Part shown: positions 1 through 9,632 of the stretch, one piece after another
How the letters are laid out: the number at the start of each line of letters is the position of its first letter
Numbering within the stretch: the stretch's first letter is position 1
Source: Epiperipatus broadwayi
Taxonomy: Eukaryota; Onychophora; Udeonychophora; Euonychophora; Peripatidae
NCBI GenBank assembly: GCA_028023455.1
Contig: JAQFVV010000027.1
Coordinates: 6,633,845 to 6,697,844, forward strand
DNA length: 64,000 bases
Direction of reading: 5' to 3'
Notes under the pieces: generated by a model
Seen by the model: only the letters and a program-made list of their open reading frames with translations
Database searches by the model: none
Told to the model about the DNA's origin: nothing
Program-made: the position numbers and the translations under genes

Positions 1-1190
1 AAATACCAGCAACAATGTTGTCTTTTTTCCTTTGCTAACTAATGTGAACAAAAAAAAAGAAAGAAAATAAAATTTTTTTTTTCCTTTTGTTTATTTATGT
101 ATCAAATCGTAACATATCTCTAAATTTGTTTCTATGTGACGAGAAAGGAATAAAGAAAATGTTTTCCAAAAAACATGTTGACGTAAGGAAATGGGTCAAA
201 TCTTGTAACTAGCTGAAGATAAATTCATCATTTGGTAACATGTTGAACAACATTAAGTAGGGATAAATAGGTCTGAAACATGCAACTAAAGCATTCCAGT
301 TCATGCAGTCCAATGTGTGGCTAGATAACTAAAAATCACACCAGCCAAAACATCACAGTTGAATCCAGAATCTAATTCTGAAGTTCACCAAAACCAATCA
401 ATGCCTGCCTTAATAATGGCATGAATGAAGAAATGAACAGTGTCATAAGGAATATCCAAGACCTATTGATACTATATCTTATGTAACAATCAATTCTGCT
501 GTTTTTGCTCTCTAACACCACCAATGCCTAAGGAGAAAAACTACCATCTTTGGAGGACAATGAAAAAATCCAGAAATCTATTAAAAGAAGGATATATGCA
601 GAAAACCATAGTTTGAAACTGTTTAATTATTTCACATGATAAGATCTTATCATTATAAATATTATAAGACCTTAAACTTAAATTAAAAATATTTTTATTA
701 CTATTATATTTCATATTTTGTATGCGTGTGTGAGTATATAGCCAACAGTTTTATATATTACAGTTAATAAATTGTTTTTTAATAATTCATTTAGTTTGTG
801 TTTGCTTATCTAACTCAATCCAAACGTTATTCTTTTAACATTTAATATGCTAACAATATCCACAATTCTGAAAAATCATGCAATCCAATGGGATAGTGGT
901 AATAATTTGTAAATGATGATGATGATTGGCATTAATAAATTTGCCAAAAGAAACTGTCTATTCAGAAGATTTCACCTTTAAGATTCATTTTTTAAAATTT
1001 ATTTTATTGAAACTGAAAAACAAATAAAATACTTTGGAGGTGGGGGGACGACTTGTACTCATGTTATAAATCATCATCATCATTTTGGTTAATATTATTA
1101 TATACTTGAATTTAATCATTTTATTTCAATTTTATTAATTATTCATCTTTTACCTAATATAAATATTTATTTGAATCAAAATTTACCATA
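1..1190. other. AT-rich stretch with no supported gene
   Basis: No open frame of useful length and no recognised repeat core. It holds homopolymer runs of A and T and short ATG/CAT trinucleotide runs near 913-930 and 1070-1085. I see nothing else I can support. Confidence 0.5.
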
Positions 1191-1194
1191 CATA

Positions 1195-1400
1195 TTTAAT
1201 AGTAAGGAAACCAAGTCAAATATCATGTGACTTAATTAGCTTGTATTTACAAATGTAATATAACAAGCATGCTAATGGCTTTGAACAAGCTTTTTCGATA
1301 AATGCCATAAGAGAAAGCATTTAAAATCTCTATCGGAAAAGCTTGTTTAGAGCTATTAGCATTCTCATTGTATAATACACATTTAATATATCATTGTATA
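1195..1400. repeat. Short foldback element, family C
   Basis: The left arm (about 1236-1310) and right arm (about 1312-1378) are inverted copies; both contain the AAGCTTTTTCGATAAATG-type core or its complement. The left flank (1199-1250, GGAAACCAAGTCA... then TTTACAAATGTAATATAAC) is the reverse complement of the outer edge of the larger family C element near 10,100-10,190. The two loci therefore belong to one family, and this copy lacks the longer inner sequence. No coding capacity. Confidence 0.7.
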
Positions 1401-1922
1401 CCTTTGGTTTTTGGTTCAAACCTGTTTACTGTTTCATATCCACTGGTAGAATATATTATCAAAAAGAACCATATACTTCACAAAGACTAATAATGTTATT
1501 CTAAATTTATCATTATTTTTGAACTAGACAATAATCTATATTTATTTTGAATGATTTATTATCTAATTTCTGCAAATATGGTATGGACATAATATACATT
1601 CTGTCATTCCATATCTTCTATCATTTAAAAACTCACAAGTGATATATGTATTTGAAATTCTAATAATTTTAATGAGCACATAAATAATTTTATGACTTAT
1701 TGAATATGTAATGCTAAGGACATAAACATATTCACAAAACAAACAAGTTTAAATATGTGAATAAGATAATTTACTAGCTAGATTTTCAAAGAATCATTTA
1801 AATGAGCTTATGAGCACAGACTTTCACACAACCCACCACTCTCCACTCTATCTAATAACTCTGATACACCCAAACACATATATTGAAAAGATAAATAAAC
1901 ACCCAAACACATATATATTGAA

Positions 1923-1993
1923 AAGATAAATAATCGCCAATAGACGTATTTCATGCTAAACCAGCAATCATCAGTTGGTCCAGATTATCATCT
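1923..1993 (-). ncRNA. Hammerhead ribozyme-like motif, core intact
   Basis: On the minus strand the order is an outer stem I strand (GATAATC), TGGA, CCAA, then CTGATGA (plus positions 1968-1974), a stem II hairpin TTGCTG-gtt-TAGCAT, GAAA (1949-1952), a short stem III with a TA cleavage-site pair, then TTGG and GATTATT closing stem I. CCAA pairs with TTGG and GATAATC with GATTATT. The invariant core bases of the hammerhead family are present. Activity is untested. Confidence 0.7.
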
Positions 1994-2341
1994 CTACACA
2001 TATATACTATAAGTGCTCAAATATAAAGATAGACAATCTTCATACTTTAATGGTCAGGCTTCAATCTACCCCACACTCTAACTCTTCAACCGTCCATCCA
2101 ATTGAAAATCTGATGATGGAATGCTCAAAGGCCACCCTGAGGCTGAGATTCTTGTCACACCCATGTTGACCTAAAGACAATATGAACCCCACATGTACAG
2201 AATATAATCCATTTAATACAATTGGATGGACGGTTGAAGAGTCAGAGTGTGAGGTAGATTGAAGCCTATCCATTAAAGTATGAAGATTGTCTATCTTAAT
2301 ATATATCTGAGCACTTATAGTATATATGTGTGGAAATCATA

Positions 2342-2402
2342 ATCTGGACCAACTAATGATTGCTGGTTTAACATGAAATACGCATATTGGTGATTATTTA
2401 TC
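2342..2402 (+). ncRNA. Hammerhead ribozyme-like motif, core mutated
   Basis: Same architecture as the neighbouring copies, with GGACCAA before the core, the hairpin TTGCTGGTTTAACAT and GAAATACGCATATTGG. The first conserved box reads CTAATGA instead of CTGATGA, losing the invariant G5, so this copy should not self-cleave. Confidence 0.6.
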
Positions 2403-2824
2403 TTTTCAACATATATGTGTTTGGGTGTATCAGTGTTATTAGATAGAGTAGAAAGTGGTGAGTTGTGTGAAAGTCTGTGCTCATATACCCTATATATTAC
2501 ATATATAGACACAGGTATATAATAAGCTAATAAGCCTGTGTTTGAGTTATTACATTATAGAGATGTCTGCCCATCCTTGCATATGTATTAAATGGATATG
2601 TCCTGTACATGTGGGGTTCATATTGACTTTAGGTCAACATGGGTATGACAAGAATCTCGGCCTCAGGGTGTCCTTTTAGCATTCCATCATCAGATTTTCA
2701 ATTGGATGGATGGTTGAAGAGTTGGAGTGTGGGGTAGATTGAAGCCTGTCCATTAAAGTATGAAGATTGTCTATCTTAATATATATCTGAGCACTTATAG
2801 TATATATGTATATATGTGTGGAGA

Positions 2825-2892
2825 TGATAATCTGGACCAACTGATGATTGCTGGTTTAGCATGAAATACGGATATTGGTGATTATTTATCTT
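2825..2892 (+). ncRNA. Hammerhead ribozyme-like motif, core intact
   Basis: CTGATGA at 2841-2847, hairpin TTGCTGGTTTAGCAT at 2848-2862, GAAA at 2863-2866, loop TACGGA, then the TA site and TTGG at 2875-2878. Stem I closes through CCAA/TTGG and an outer helix GATAATC/GATTATT separated by an internal loop. The stem-loop-stem form of stem I is typical of natural type I hammerheads, in which loop-loop contacts raise activity. Confidence 0.72.
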
Positions 2893-3038
2893 TTCAACAT
2901 ATATGTTTGGGTGTGTCAGTGTTATTAGATAGAGTGGAGAGTGGTGGGTTATGTGAAAGTCTGTGCTCATATACCCTATATATTACATATATAGACACAA
3001 GTAAATAATAAGCTAATAAGCCTGTGTTTCAGTTATTA

Positions 3039-3150
3039 AATGAGCTTGTAAATAATACCATCTTTTTATTATCTTAGCACTAATCTATTTTGTCAGTTAA
3101 AAGATGATATAATAAAAATAGACATTATTTACAAGTTTATTTAAATGATT
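3039..3150. repeat. Short inverted repeat
   Basis: The segment AATGAGCTTGTAAATAAT near 3040 reappears in reverse complement near 3120-3145 (ATTATTTACAAGTTTATTT), with a central AT-rich part that also pairs. A related single arm lies at 4700-4735. It separates two hammerhead-bearing repeat clusters. No coding content. Confidence 0.5.
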
Positions 3151-3334
3151 TTATGAGAATCTAGCTTGTGAATTAAAATTTTTATTAGTCATGATTATCC
3201 TAGAGACTATCCATTTGATAATATTTCTGTAGTATAATTTCACTGCACCATCTCTGTTTTCTATCTGCTTTTAATACCTTGTGGAGTGTAATCATAAACA
3301 TATGACCAAAGGCATATGAAAAAGATGCATGATG

Positions 3335-3392
3335 CCAGGATGCACATTTTAAGCTGAACCAGCACCCATCAGTTGGCCCAGATCACAATCTC
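3335..3392 (-). ncRNA. Hammerhead ribozyme-like motif, decayed
   Basis: The minus strand reads GTGATCTGGGCCAACTGATG, the hairpin GTGCTGGTTCAGCTT, then AAAA in place of GAAA. The box is CTGATGG rather than CTGATGA. Both changes hit invariant core positions, so this is a fossil copy whose stem II and stem I pairing remain visible. Confidence 0.55.
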
Positions 3393-3708
3393 TTACACAT
3401 ATTTTTATCATCGTTTAATATATACATTATAGATAGAACATTACTACAGTTTAATTGATAAGCATCAAATGTGCTGCCCTCACAATTTTGACACAAATCT
3501 CTTCATGAAAGTATATTAATATTTTTTTATTAGTCATTCATTAGACTAGAGATTATCCAATAATGAATAATATTTCTGTAGTGTAAACTTTACTATACCA
3601 CTCTTATGCAAGATCGGAACTGGTTTTTAATTCACTTTTAACACTTTGTGGAGGGGTGTAATCATAAACACATGACCAAAGGCATTTAAAAAAAAAGTAT
3701 GATTTCCA

Positions 3709-3762
3709 AGACACACATATTGCACGGAACCAGCACTTATCACTTGGCCTAGATCACAATAC
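3709..3762 (-). ncRNA. Hammerhead ribozyme-like motif, decayed
   Basis: Minus-strand homologue of the preceding motif with GTGATAA in place of CTGATGA and a disrupted GAAA box. Recognised by position in the tandem unit (370 bp after the previous copy) and by the conserved GTGATCTAGGCCAA and GGAACCAGCACTTATCAC stretches. Confidence 0.5.
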
Positions 3763-4044
3763 CTTACCCATATCTTTACCATTGATCAGCATATTTAGAT
3801 AGCCAATTACTATAGTTTAAGTGATGTTTCAAACTTACTGCTCTGACAACTTTGATACAAACCATTTGATTGAAAGTATATTAATAACTTTTTTATTCGT
3901 CATTCATTACACTAGAGACTATCCACTTAATAATATTTCTGTAGTGTAATTTTTCACTACACCACTCATGCAAAGTAGGAATTGATTTCTATCTGCTTTT
4001 AACATCATGTGGAGGGTGTAATCAAAACATTTGATCAAAAGTTA

Positions 4045-4490
4045 ATAGAAACCAATCCGTATCTTGCATGAAAGTTGTATAGTAAAAGTTACTATACAGA
4101 AATATTATTTATTTAAGTGTATAATCTCTAGTCTAATGAATAACTAATAAAAATTATTAATAAACTTCCATTAAGTGGTTTGTGCCAAAGTTCTGAGGAC
4201 AGTAAGTTTGAAACTTCACAGTCAAACTGTGGTAATTGACTATATATACTGAACAATGATAAAGATATGTATAAGAGAATGTGATCTGGGCCAACTGATG
4301 AGTGCTGGATCAGCATGAAAGGTGCATCTTGAGGATCATACTTCCTTTTCATATGTCTTTGACTATATGTTTATGATTACACCCTCCACAAGGTGTTAAA
4401 AGTGGATGGAAACCAGTCCCTACTTTGTGTGAGAGTAGTGTGGTGAAAATTGCACTGCTGAAATACTATTCATTAGCTTATGAATTATTT
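4045..4490 (+). repeat. Retrozyme-like unit in opposite sense to its neighbours
   Basis: Reverse complement of the 3215-4040 unit: it runs from the TTGCATGAAAGTTGTATAGT part through ATAATCTCTAGTCTAATGAA, CTGAGGACAGTAAGTTTGAA and the hammerhead core to TGTTTATGATTACACCCTCC. Together the two clusters make a large palindrome with a junction near 4045. The apparent minus-strand frame at 4128-4352 simply reads across this repeat and is not a gene. Confidence 0.8.
4281..4340 (+). ncRNA. Hammerhead ribozyme, best-preserved copy
   Basis: GTGATC (4281-4286) pairs with GATCAT (4334-4339) as outer stem I, and CAA pairs with TTG as inner stem I, with an internal loop between. CTGATGA is at 4295-4301. 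Stem II is GTGCTG (4302-4307), loop GAT, CAGCAT (4311-4316). GAAA is at 4317-4320, a tiny stem III GGTGCA follows, and the TC pair at 4327-4328 places the predicted cleavage after C4328. All conserved hammerhead core positions are met. This is the strongest candidate for an active ribozyme in the window. Confidence 0.78.
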
Positions 4491-4920
4491 TTGTATCCAT
4501 TCAGACTTTTTTGTTTCACGAATAAATTTATATTCTTAGTGTTAGATATTTGAAAAGCTATGAAATTATTTACATGTTCTTTAAAATCATTAATCTATAT
4601 TAATATTTGAAGCTATAAATTGGTTTGATTAATATATAAACAAACATACCCACTAATAGAGAGTTTCAGGTTTTGGTGGTATTAATTGATGTAATAAAAA
4701 TGTGGGCGTTATTTACAAGTTTGTTTAAAATGATTCATTAAGGGTCTAGCTTATGAATTCTTTAGTAACATATTCAGACTTACTTGTTCTGTATATATGC
4801 TCTGGCTAAGTGTTTATCACAAAGCTTGTAGAGGAATTGGCAATCCTCACTGTTTATATATACATGTAATAGCAGTGATTAGATCACATAGTGGCACCAA
4901 AAAAATTAACATTGATAAGA
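4490..4920. other. AT-rich stretch with no supported gene
   Basis: No coding frame. A fragment near 4690-4740 resembles the inverted repeat at 3039-3150. Otherwise nothing seen. Confidence 0.4.
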
Positions 4921-4924
4921 ATAT

Positions 4925-5885
4925 GAGCCATGAAGACTCCATACTTCCAAAATTACTTACCGCAGTTTTATAAAGAATATTTTGTGGAATAAAATGAGAA
5001 GCTAAAGAATTAAAAGTAAGTGGAGGTTATTTAAGTCATATAGATTTTGCAAATGATGTGGTTGCTTTTGAAAATAATGCTTTGGAACTTTAGGAAATAG
5101 TTGCAAAAGTTATCAAATGAAAATAAGAAAGTAGAACTAAAGATAAATGCTAAAAGACTAAAGTAATAAACACTGGATTTTCCCAGAAAAAAATAAAAGA
5201 TTGCTAATCAGGAATTAGAAGTTGATGATTACAAATACCTTGGTCATATTGTAAATACAATTAAAAACATAATGAATAAAATTAATCATAGAAGGAAAAT
5301 TGGAATAGAGTGCTTCTGATAAAAATAACTCTATTATTCGAAGGAAATATGCCTGTGTTTCAATACAAATTCTTTTAATAGATGAGTTTTACTGGTTTTT
5401 TGTATTTGTATTTGAGATTTAGACAACAGAAATATAGACCTTGGACAACTTAATATAGAATGGAAATATAAGAAGAGATAGATCAAACATGAAATATATG
5501 AATGAAAGAACTAACAGGTATCATTGATATCATTGAAATAATTAAGAAACTGAGGTGGAACTAAACTAATTAGAAGAGAAGATGACAGATGAACAGTTGA
5601 TGTCTGAAAAGGTATTCCAAGATATTGAAAAAGATTTATAAAGAGACTATATGTGAGATAGATGGATGCAATAAGAAAGATGTGATATGGAGAAGTGATG
5701 CTGTGAATAGATTAAATTTAAAGGTTGATGTCAGAAAAGGTATTCCAAGATATTGAAAAAGTTTATAAAGAGACTATATGTGAGATAGATGGATGAAATA
5801 AGGAAGATGTGATATGGAGAAGTGATGCTGTAAATAGATTAAATTTGAAGAAACTTTCATCATGCATTGGATTGATAATGATGAT
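4925..5885 (+). pseudogene. Decayed RTE-clade retrotransposon, reverse transcriptase to 3' end
   Basis: Conceptual translation with frameshifts gives GGYLSHIDFANDVVAFENN near 5023-5079, the RTE reverse transcriptase active-site region with FADD changed to FAND. Later come a TGIIDIIEIIKKLRW segment near 5515-5560 and a 3' end that ends GGATTGATAATGATGATAAT, a short GATGAT-type tail typical of RTE elements. Many stops and frameshifts. The 3' part holds a 128 bp tandem duplication. Closest intact-looking relative in the window: 62,388-62,717. Confidence 0.75.
5596..5850 (+). repeat. 128 bp tandem duplication inside the RTE 3' end
   Basis: Unit 1 is 5596-5723 and unit 2 is 5724-5850, both starting GTTGATGTC(T/A)GAAAAGG. 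They differ at only a few positions, so the duplication is much younger than the decay of the element itself. Both units encode the degraded equivalent of the C-terminal region seen intact at 19,670-19,918. Confidence 0.85.
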
Positions 5886-5889
5886 AATG

Positions 5890-6370
5890 ATTCTCTCATT
5901 TCCAATTCAATTTAAACCATAAGTTTTTTAATTGGGTACTATTTTTTTCCAAAAATCTTGAACGCTAAATGTTTTTTTTATGTAATGTGCAATTCATTTC
6001 TGTAATTTGTACCAATGCAAATATATAATCCCAAATCTTTTATGATTTTTGAATTCTCCCGGTACTTCTTTTGGGATTTTTTGATTGGTGGTGTAAAATG
6101 GTTCTTCTTTAAACACAGCTAAAACTTTCTGTCCATAGAAAACCACATGCTAAAACCCTGTCAGTCACATTTAATCCATCTGAAATCATTTTCTATTATT
6201 GTAAATCCAAATGCCTTTGTTGGTTATTATTTTCTTCCATTTTTTATTATTCAATCAGTACAATTTATTGTAAAGGTGCCAGAACTTATTGTGCATACAA
6301 TTATGATGCTGCCTTCTTCAAATAAATATCTTAATGATGGTTAGGATAGAAAATTATCATACCAATTTTA
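5890..6370. other. AT-rich stretch with no supported gene
   Basis: The 65-residue frame at 6147-6344 has low-complexity composition, no recognised motif and no neighbours. I do not call it a gene. Nothing else seen. Confidence 0.4.
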
Positions 6371-6605
6371 ACCCATATATTTACACTTTAAACTTTAATT
6401 AAAGGTGAATATATCTATTGTTACTAAACACAACCACATAATGTAATTAATTCAGCTCCCTTACATTTTTTCATATGTAATAACTTTCATTTTACTTTAT
6501 AAAGACATATGATGGGTTGTAATCTGAGTCAGTTGATGAGTGCTGCAGCATAAAATGGATCTTAGGAATCATGCTTTTTTCAGATGTTTTTGATCAAGTG
6601 ATTAG
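6370..6605 (+). repeat. Fragment of hammerhead-bearing repeat
   Basis: A decayed unit related to 3215-4490 and 7385-7960. It contains TTACACTTTAAACTTTAATTAAAGGTGAATATATC and, at 6515-6580, a hammerhead remnant: GTTGATGAGTGCTGCAGCAT followed by AAAATGG instead of GAAATGG. The first C and the GAAA box are altered, so no activity is expected. Confidence 0.5.
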
Positions 6606-6659
6606 AGTATTTGTGACAAAATAAAAGTTACAATTATCAAACCATTGTATTATTATACG

Positions 6660-7020
6660 TATTTTAAAATCAAAACTTATGATTTCGATATCTATTCTTA
6701 TATCCTTGTTCTCATAAAAATAACCTCTACTTCTCTTGCTCCACTCATCTTTATGTTTTTCCTATTTTCCATATAATTGATTTTGCTCCTCTTTCAACAT
6801 CATCTTATATCTCTCCCCAATGTTTATACTATTTCTTCCTTCTTTGTCCAAATTCTTATTCTATTTTTTGCTTCTTTTTCTTTGAATCCAATGCTTCTAC
6901 TTTTGTTCTTATTTATTTTTCACAACTCTATTTCTTTTTGTTTTAAGTGCCTCAATTGGAAAACTTATTATTTTCTCTTTTATATCATGTTATATTTTCT
7001 AGGGTATTAATTTGACGATC
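6660..7020 (-). other. Pyrimidine-rich tract, possible antisense LINE remnant
   Basis: The plus strand is strongly C+T rich over about 350 bp. The L1-like element at 47-54 kb has a purine-rich sense strand, and its inverted part at 53,975-54,595 shows the same C+T-rich look on the plus strand. By analogy this may be a decayed L1-like fragment on the minus strand. No diagnostic motif could be read, and the plus-strand frame at 6777-7010 is probably a by-product of the bias. Confidence 0.25.
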
Positions 7021-7106
7021 TATAATATGTCATAATTATAATTTTACACATCTTTAAATAATTACTTTGCATGGGATGATAGACTCTGCATGGGTTTTTT
7101 TTATCT

Positions 7107-7380
7107 CTGTGTGGGATGATGGTAGAGTAGCAAACTTTAGTCCTTGGACCAATTCCAGTTTCGCTCTTTCAATATTTAAGTCTTATGAGAACGCAAGTAA
7201 TAAATACATTTGATTATTTTTCCACCTGTGTGGTATGGTATAATAATCAGACACTGGAGCATAAAATCCTCAAATCAGCTCCAGTTTAGGATTTCTGGCA
7301 TGCGAACTCTTTATAAACTCCTAAGCAATAAAATCATTTAATTATTTCTTTGCCCTATATGGTGTGTATAATATTTTGAA
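7107..7380 (+). repeat. Two tandem tRNA-derived SINE-like units, family G
   Basis: Unit 1 (7107-7225) and unit 2 (7225-7350) each run from a box A-like GTGTGG..TGGTA(G)AGTA/ATAATCAG part through a TCCAGTTT..GAT/TTTCTGGC part to a shared end with (A)ACTC(C)TAAGCAATAAA or ACGCAAGTAATAAA. The order tRNA-like head, short body, TTATGAACTC(C)..AGCAATAA end recurs at 16,285, 18,665 and, on the minus strand, 45,690-46,060. Each is decayed. Confidence 0.55.
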
Positions 7381-7384
7381 TGAC

Positions 7385-7965
7385 AAATGTCAAATTAACT
7401 CAACCCATATCTTTGACACCATCCACTGTAGATAAAATAGTAATGACTTATTAATCATTTACTAAACTAGAGATTGTCTCTAGCACAGATATAAACTTTA
7501 AAACTTAATTAAAGATTAATATATCTGATTTTTTAAAATTAAACACACAAACACATGCCATGTTTCTTTTTCTCACGTGTAATATCTTTATAAATATATA
7601 TTAAATAAGCTCAATATTACCGCATATTCTTTTAACACCCCCCCCCCCCCAGTCGCATTTCGTGCTGAACCAGCACTCATCAGCTGGTCCAGGTCACTAT
7701 CTTTCATATATATCTTTATTACATGAAAAATATTTTTCTATATTAAATAATTATATTTTTAATTATAAGTGTCAAATTAACTCAACCCACATCTTTGACA
7801 CCAATCACTTTAGATATATATAGTAATTACTATTATTAATCATTTACTAAACTAGAGATTGTCTCTAGCACAGATATAAACTTTAAAACTCAATTAAAGC
7901 TTAATATATGATTTTTTAAAATTAAACACACAAACACATGGAGTTAGACTTTGATCTAAGGTCCT
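7385..7965 (-). repeat. Retrozyme-like repeat, one and a half units
   Basis: GTCAAATTAACTCAACCCA begins at 7389 and again at 7771, a period of 382 bp, and each is followed by CATCTTTGACACCA and an ACTAAACTAGAGATTGTCTC segment. A single hammerhead core lies between them at 7651-7700. This is the dimer-like layout expected when a circular RNA template is copied slightly more than once. No coding content. A poly-C run (7638-7650) abuts the hammerhead. Confidence 0.78.
7651..7700 (-). ncRNA. Hammerhead ribozyme-like motif with perfect stem II
   Basis: Minus strand: GGACCAG, CTGATGA (plus 7677-7683), GTGCTG-gtt-CAGCAC, GAAA (plus 7658-7661), then TGCGAC and TGG. Stem II is six perfect base pairs including the favoured G-C closing pair, and CCA/TGG closes stem I. 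The bases before the cleavage site read AC rather than TC and the next bases are poly-G, so the 3' strand of stem I is damaged. Core boxes intact, activity doubtful. Confidence 0.7.
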
Positions 7966-8040
7966 CTAATCGCTTCCAATTCTGCACTTCCGGAGCGAAC
8001 CTTTTAACTCCCGCGCACTAGTGCCATTCATTATTTATTA
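7930..8040 (+). repeat. Decayed tRNA-derived SINE-like unit
   Basis: Contains a tRNA-like stretch (TCTAAGGTCCTCTAATCGCT then TTCCAATTCTGCAC) and ends with ACTCCCGCGCACTAGTGCCA, comparable to the family G ends CTCCCGAGCAGTAATACCA at 18,755. Orientation plus. Boundaries are uncertain. Confidence 0.35.
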
Positions 8041-9285
8041 ATTATAATTTTTCCGGACTGAATTGGGGAGGGGAGGGGTAAAGTAAAGTCGAAAATAATA
8101 ACTGATTTATTTATTTTTTAACTAAATCAATTTAATATGAAGTTAGCAATTAAAAACTCATTATTTATCAAAAATAATTTAACAACTTGTTCAAAATATT
8201 TTTTTAAATATGACGAATACGACAATTTAATTATAATAATTACCATTTGCCTAATGATGTTTAATTAAAAGTGAGCTTACGAAAAATAATTTAATGTCAT
8301 TGACCAGTGATTGACGGTATAACTAATAAATAATCGATCGGAAGTTAAACTGAGGCGGAATTAAAAATAAAAATATGAATGGTCATGGAAAAGGAATATT
8401 GGAAGATAATAACATTTTTGAAACACCTTTCCTCTTATTTGATTCAGTGGAAAAGGATTTCGTTTACCGGCCTCTGCTCTCTAGAGTTAATTACGGTGCA
8501 TTTGCCAACAACATAATAACCAACTAAATTGTTTCTTCAAATTTTAAAATTCTTTTCCGAGTAATTTTAACTTTCCAAAGTGCTATATTTTGACAAAGAG
8601 CGGAGGTGAATAACCCTTACCTAATAAGAGTTTTCAACAAAACCATGAAATGAGTTTATTTGCGTCTAAGAGCGTATAAATTGATTTCTATTAATTTCTC
8701 ATCCATAATTAATTGGGGTGTGTAATATTTTGGATCGTTTTAAATTGCGCAACATGGGGGAAATGACCTAAGTTAAATAGTTTATAATTTGGTCTGTTTG
8801 TGGCTATTTAGGAGCCTTTATGTCTGGTGTTTGAAAAGGCCAATGACATATAAAAATAGTTTATAGTATAATAAGTTTTCTATTTCTAATTTAATTTTTC
8901 ATCTGTTATATATTTTTGAAGTTTTAAAAAGTCAGAGAAGATTAAGACTTAATATTTGTTTATTATTACTGTAACTTTAATCCCATTTCTCTATTTCTTT
9001 ATTATGGTTAATCGTTTATGACATCTAGTGTGAGCTTTAATAATTAATAGATGCCACAAGATAGTGCTTAATAAATTTCTATTCAGTACTGTCTATCCAA
9101 ATATCCCCAGATTAGTTTCTACTTTGTGGCAACTTTTGGGATTTTTTTGAACACACACACACACACACACATAGATATACATATATTAAAATGAAAGCAT
9201 TCAGAATAATCATATAGAATAACACCTTTATCCCACTGAAGGCAATATTATTTTATCTAAAGATCTGTAATCACTTATTTAATAT
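8040..9285. other. Mostly unique AT-rich DNA with no supported gene
   Basis: No open frame of note and no strong internal repeats, apart from a (CA)n run at 9151-9170. The part 9010-9100 (GACATCTAGTGTGAGCTTTA then AATAGATGCCA) resembles segments at 33,690 and 34,130, so it is probably an old dispersed repeat. Confidence 0.4.
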
Positions 9286-9605
9286 TATATAGGGTTGCTA
9301 CCAAAAGCTTACAAAATTTATAGTATATATGTGTGATATAACAAATATAACATAATATTTAAACTTATATATAATTTCAGGTCTTGCCAACTGAACTAAA
9401 TACTATCCATAAACATTTCAGCCTACCTTCACCTTACTAGATTGTTTAGCCAATGCAAAATGATCAGGTAAAGGTGACCTGAAATGTTTATGGATAGCAT
9501 TTGGATCAGTTCACAAGACATGAAATTATATATAAGTTTGAGAATAATGCTGTATGTTTTACATCACACATATATTACACATTTTGTAAGCTGTTGGGAG
9601 CAACA
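9285..9605. repeat. Foldback element with 140 bp arms
   Basis: The left arm (about 9293-9432) and right arm (about 9465-9600) are inverted copies, both containing AACTTATATATAATTTCA and CTATCCATAAACATTTCA or the complement, around a spacer of about 35 bp. The inner end of the right arm reads CAGGTAAAGGTGACCTGAAATG, a hairpin followed by AAATG, recalling the hairpin-plus-GAAA ends of other families here. No coding capacity. Confidence 0.75.
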
Positions 9606-9632
9606 ATAGTTGTAAAGACTTAAAGTTTAATA

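Larger units (their letters stand above)
1800..3040. repeat. Hammerhead-bearing repeat: one inverted and one tandem copy
   Basis: Three copies of one unit lie here. The first (about 1810-2175) reads in the opposite sense to the second (about 2175-2510), making a large palindrome. The third (about 2580-3010) repeats the second in the same sense. Shared landmarks are the hydrophobic-looking but non-coding segment starting TGAGCACAGACTTTCACAC, the hammerhead core, and the segment TTCAATCTACCCCACACTC. The short frames across this region are mirror images of one another and are not genes. A single diverged copy lies at 61,860-62,210. Confidence 0.85.
3215..4040 (-). repeat. Tandem retrozyme-like units, period 360-370 bp
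   Basis: The landmark ATCATAAACA(T/C)ATGACCAAAGG starts at 3291 and again at 3661 (370 bp later), and a third, decayed version starts at 4021 (360 bp later). Each interval carries one hammerhead-like core, a conserved part with CTCACAATTTTGACACAAA and the motif TTAGTCATTCATTAGACTAGAGATTATC. Tandem units of a few hundred bases with one hammerhead each are the hallmark of retrozymes. No open frame. The array then flips into an opposite-sense copy at 4050. Confidence 0.8.

Noticed and set aside
1235-1380. Possible protein-binding operator or terminator hairpin
   Set aside because: It is a deleted copy of the family C foldback at 9,633-10,195.
2061-2970. Several frames near 2-3 kb with similar peptide strings
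   Set aside because: They read across the palindromic non-coding repeat, and the similarity reflects DNA duplication.
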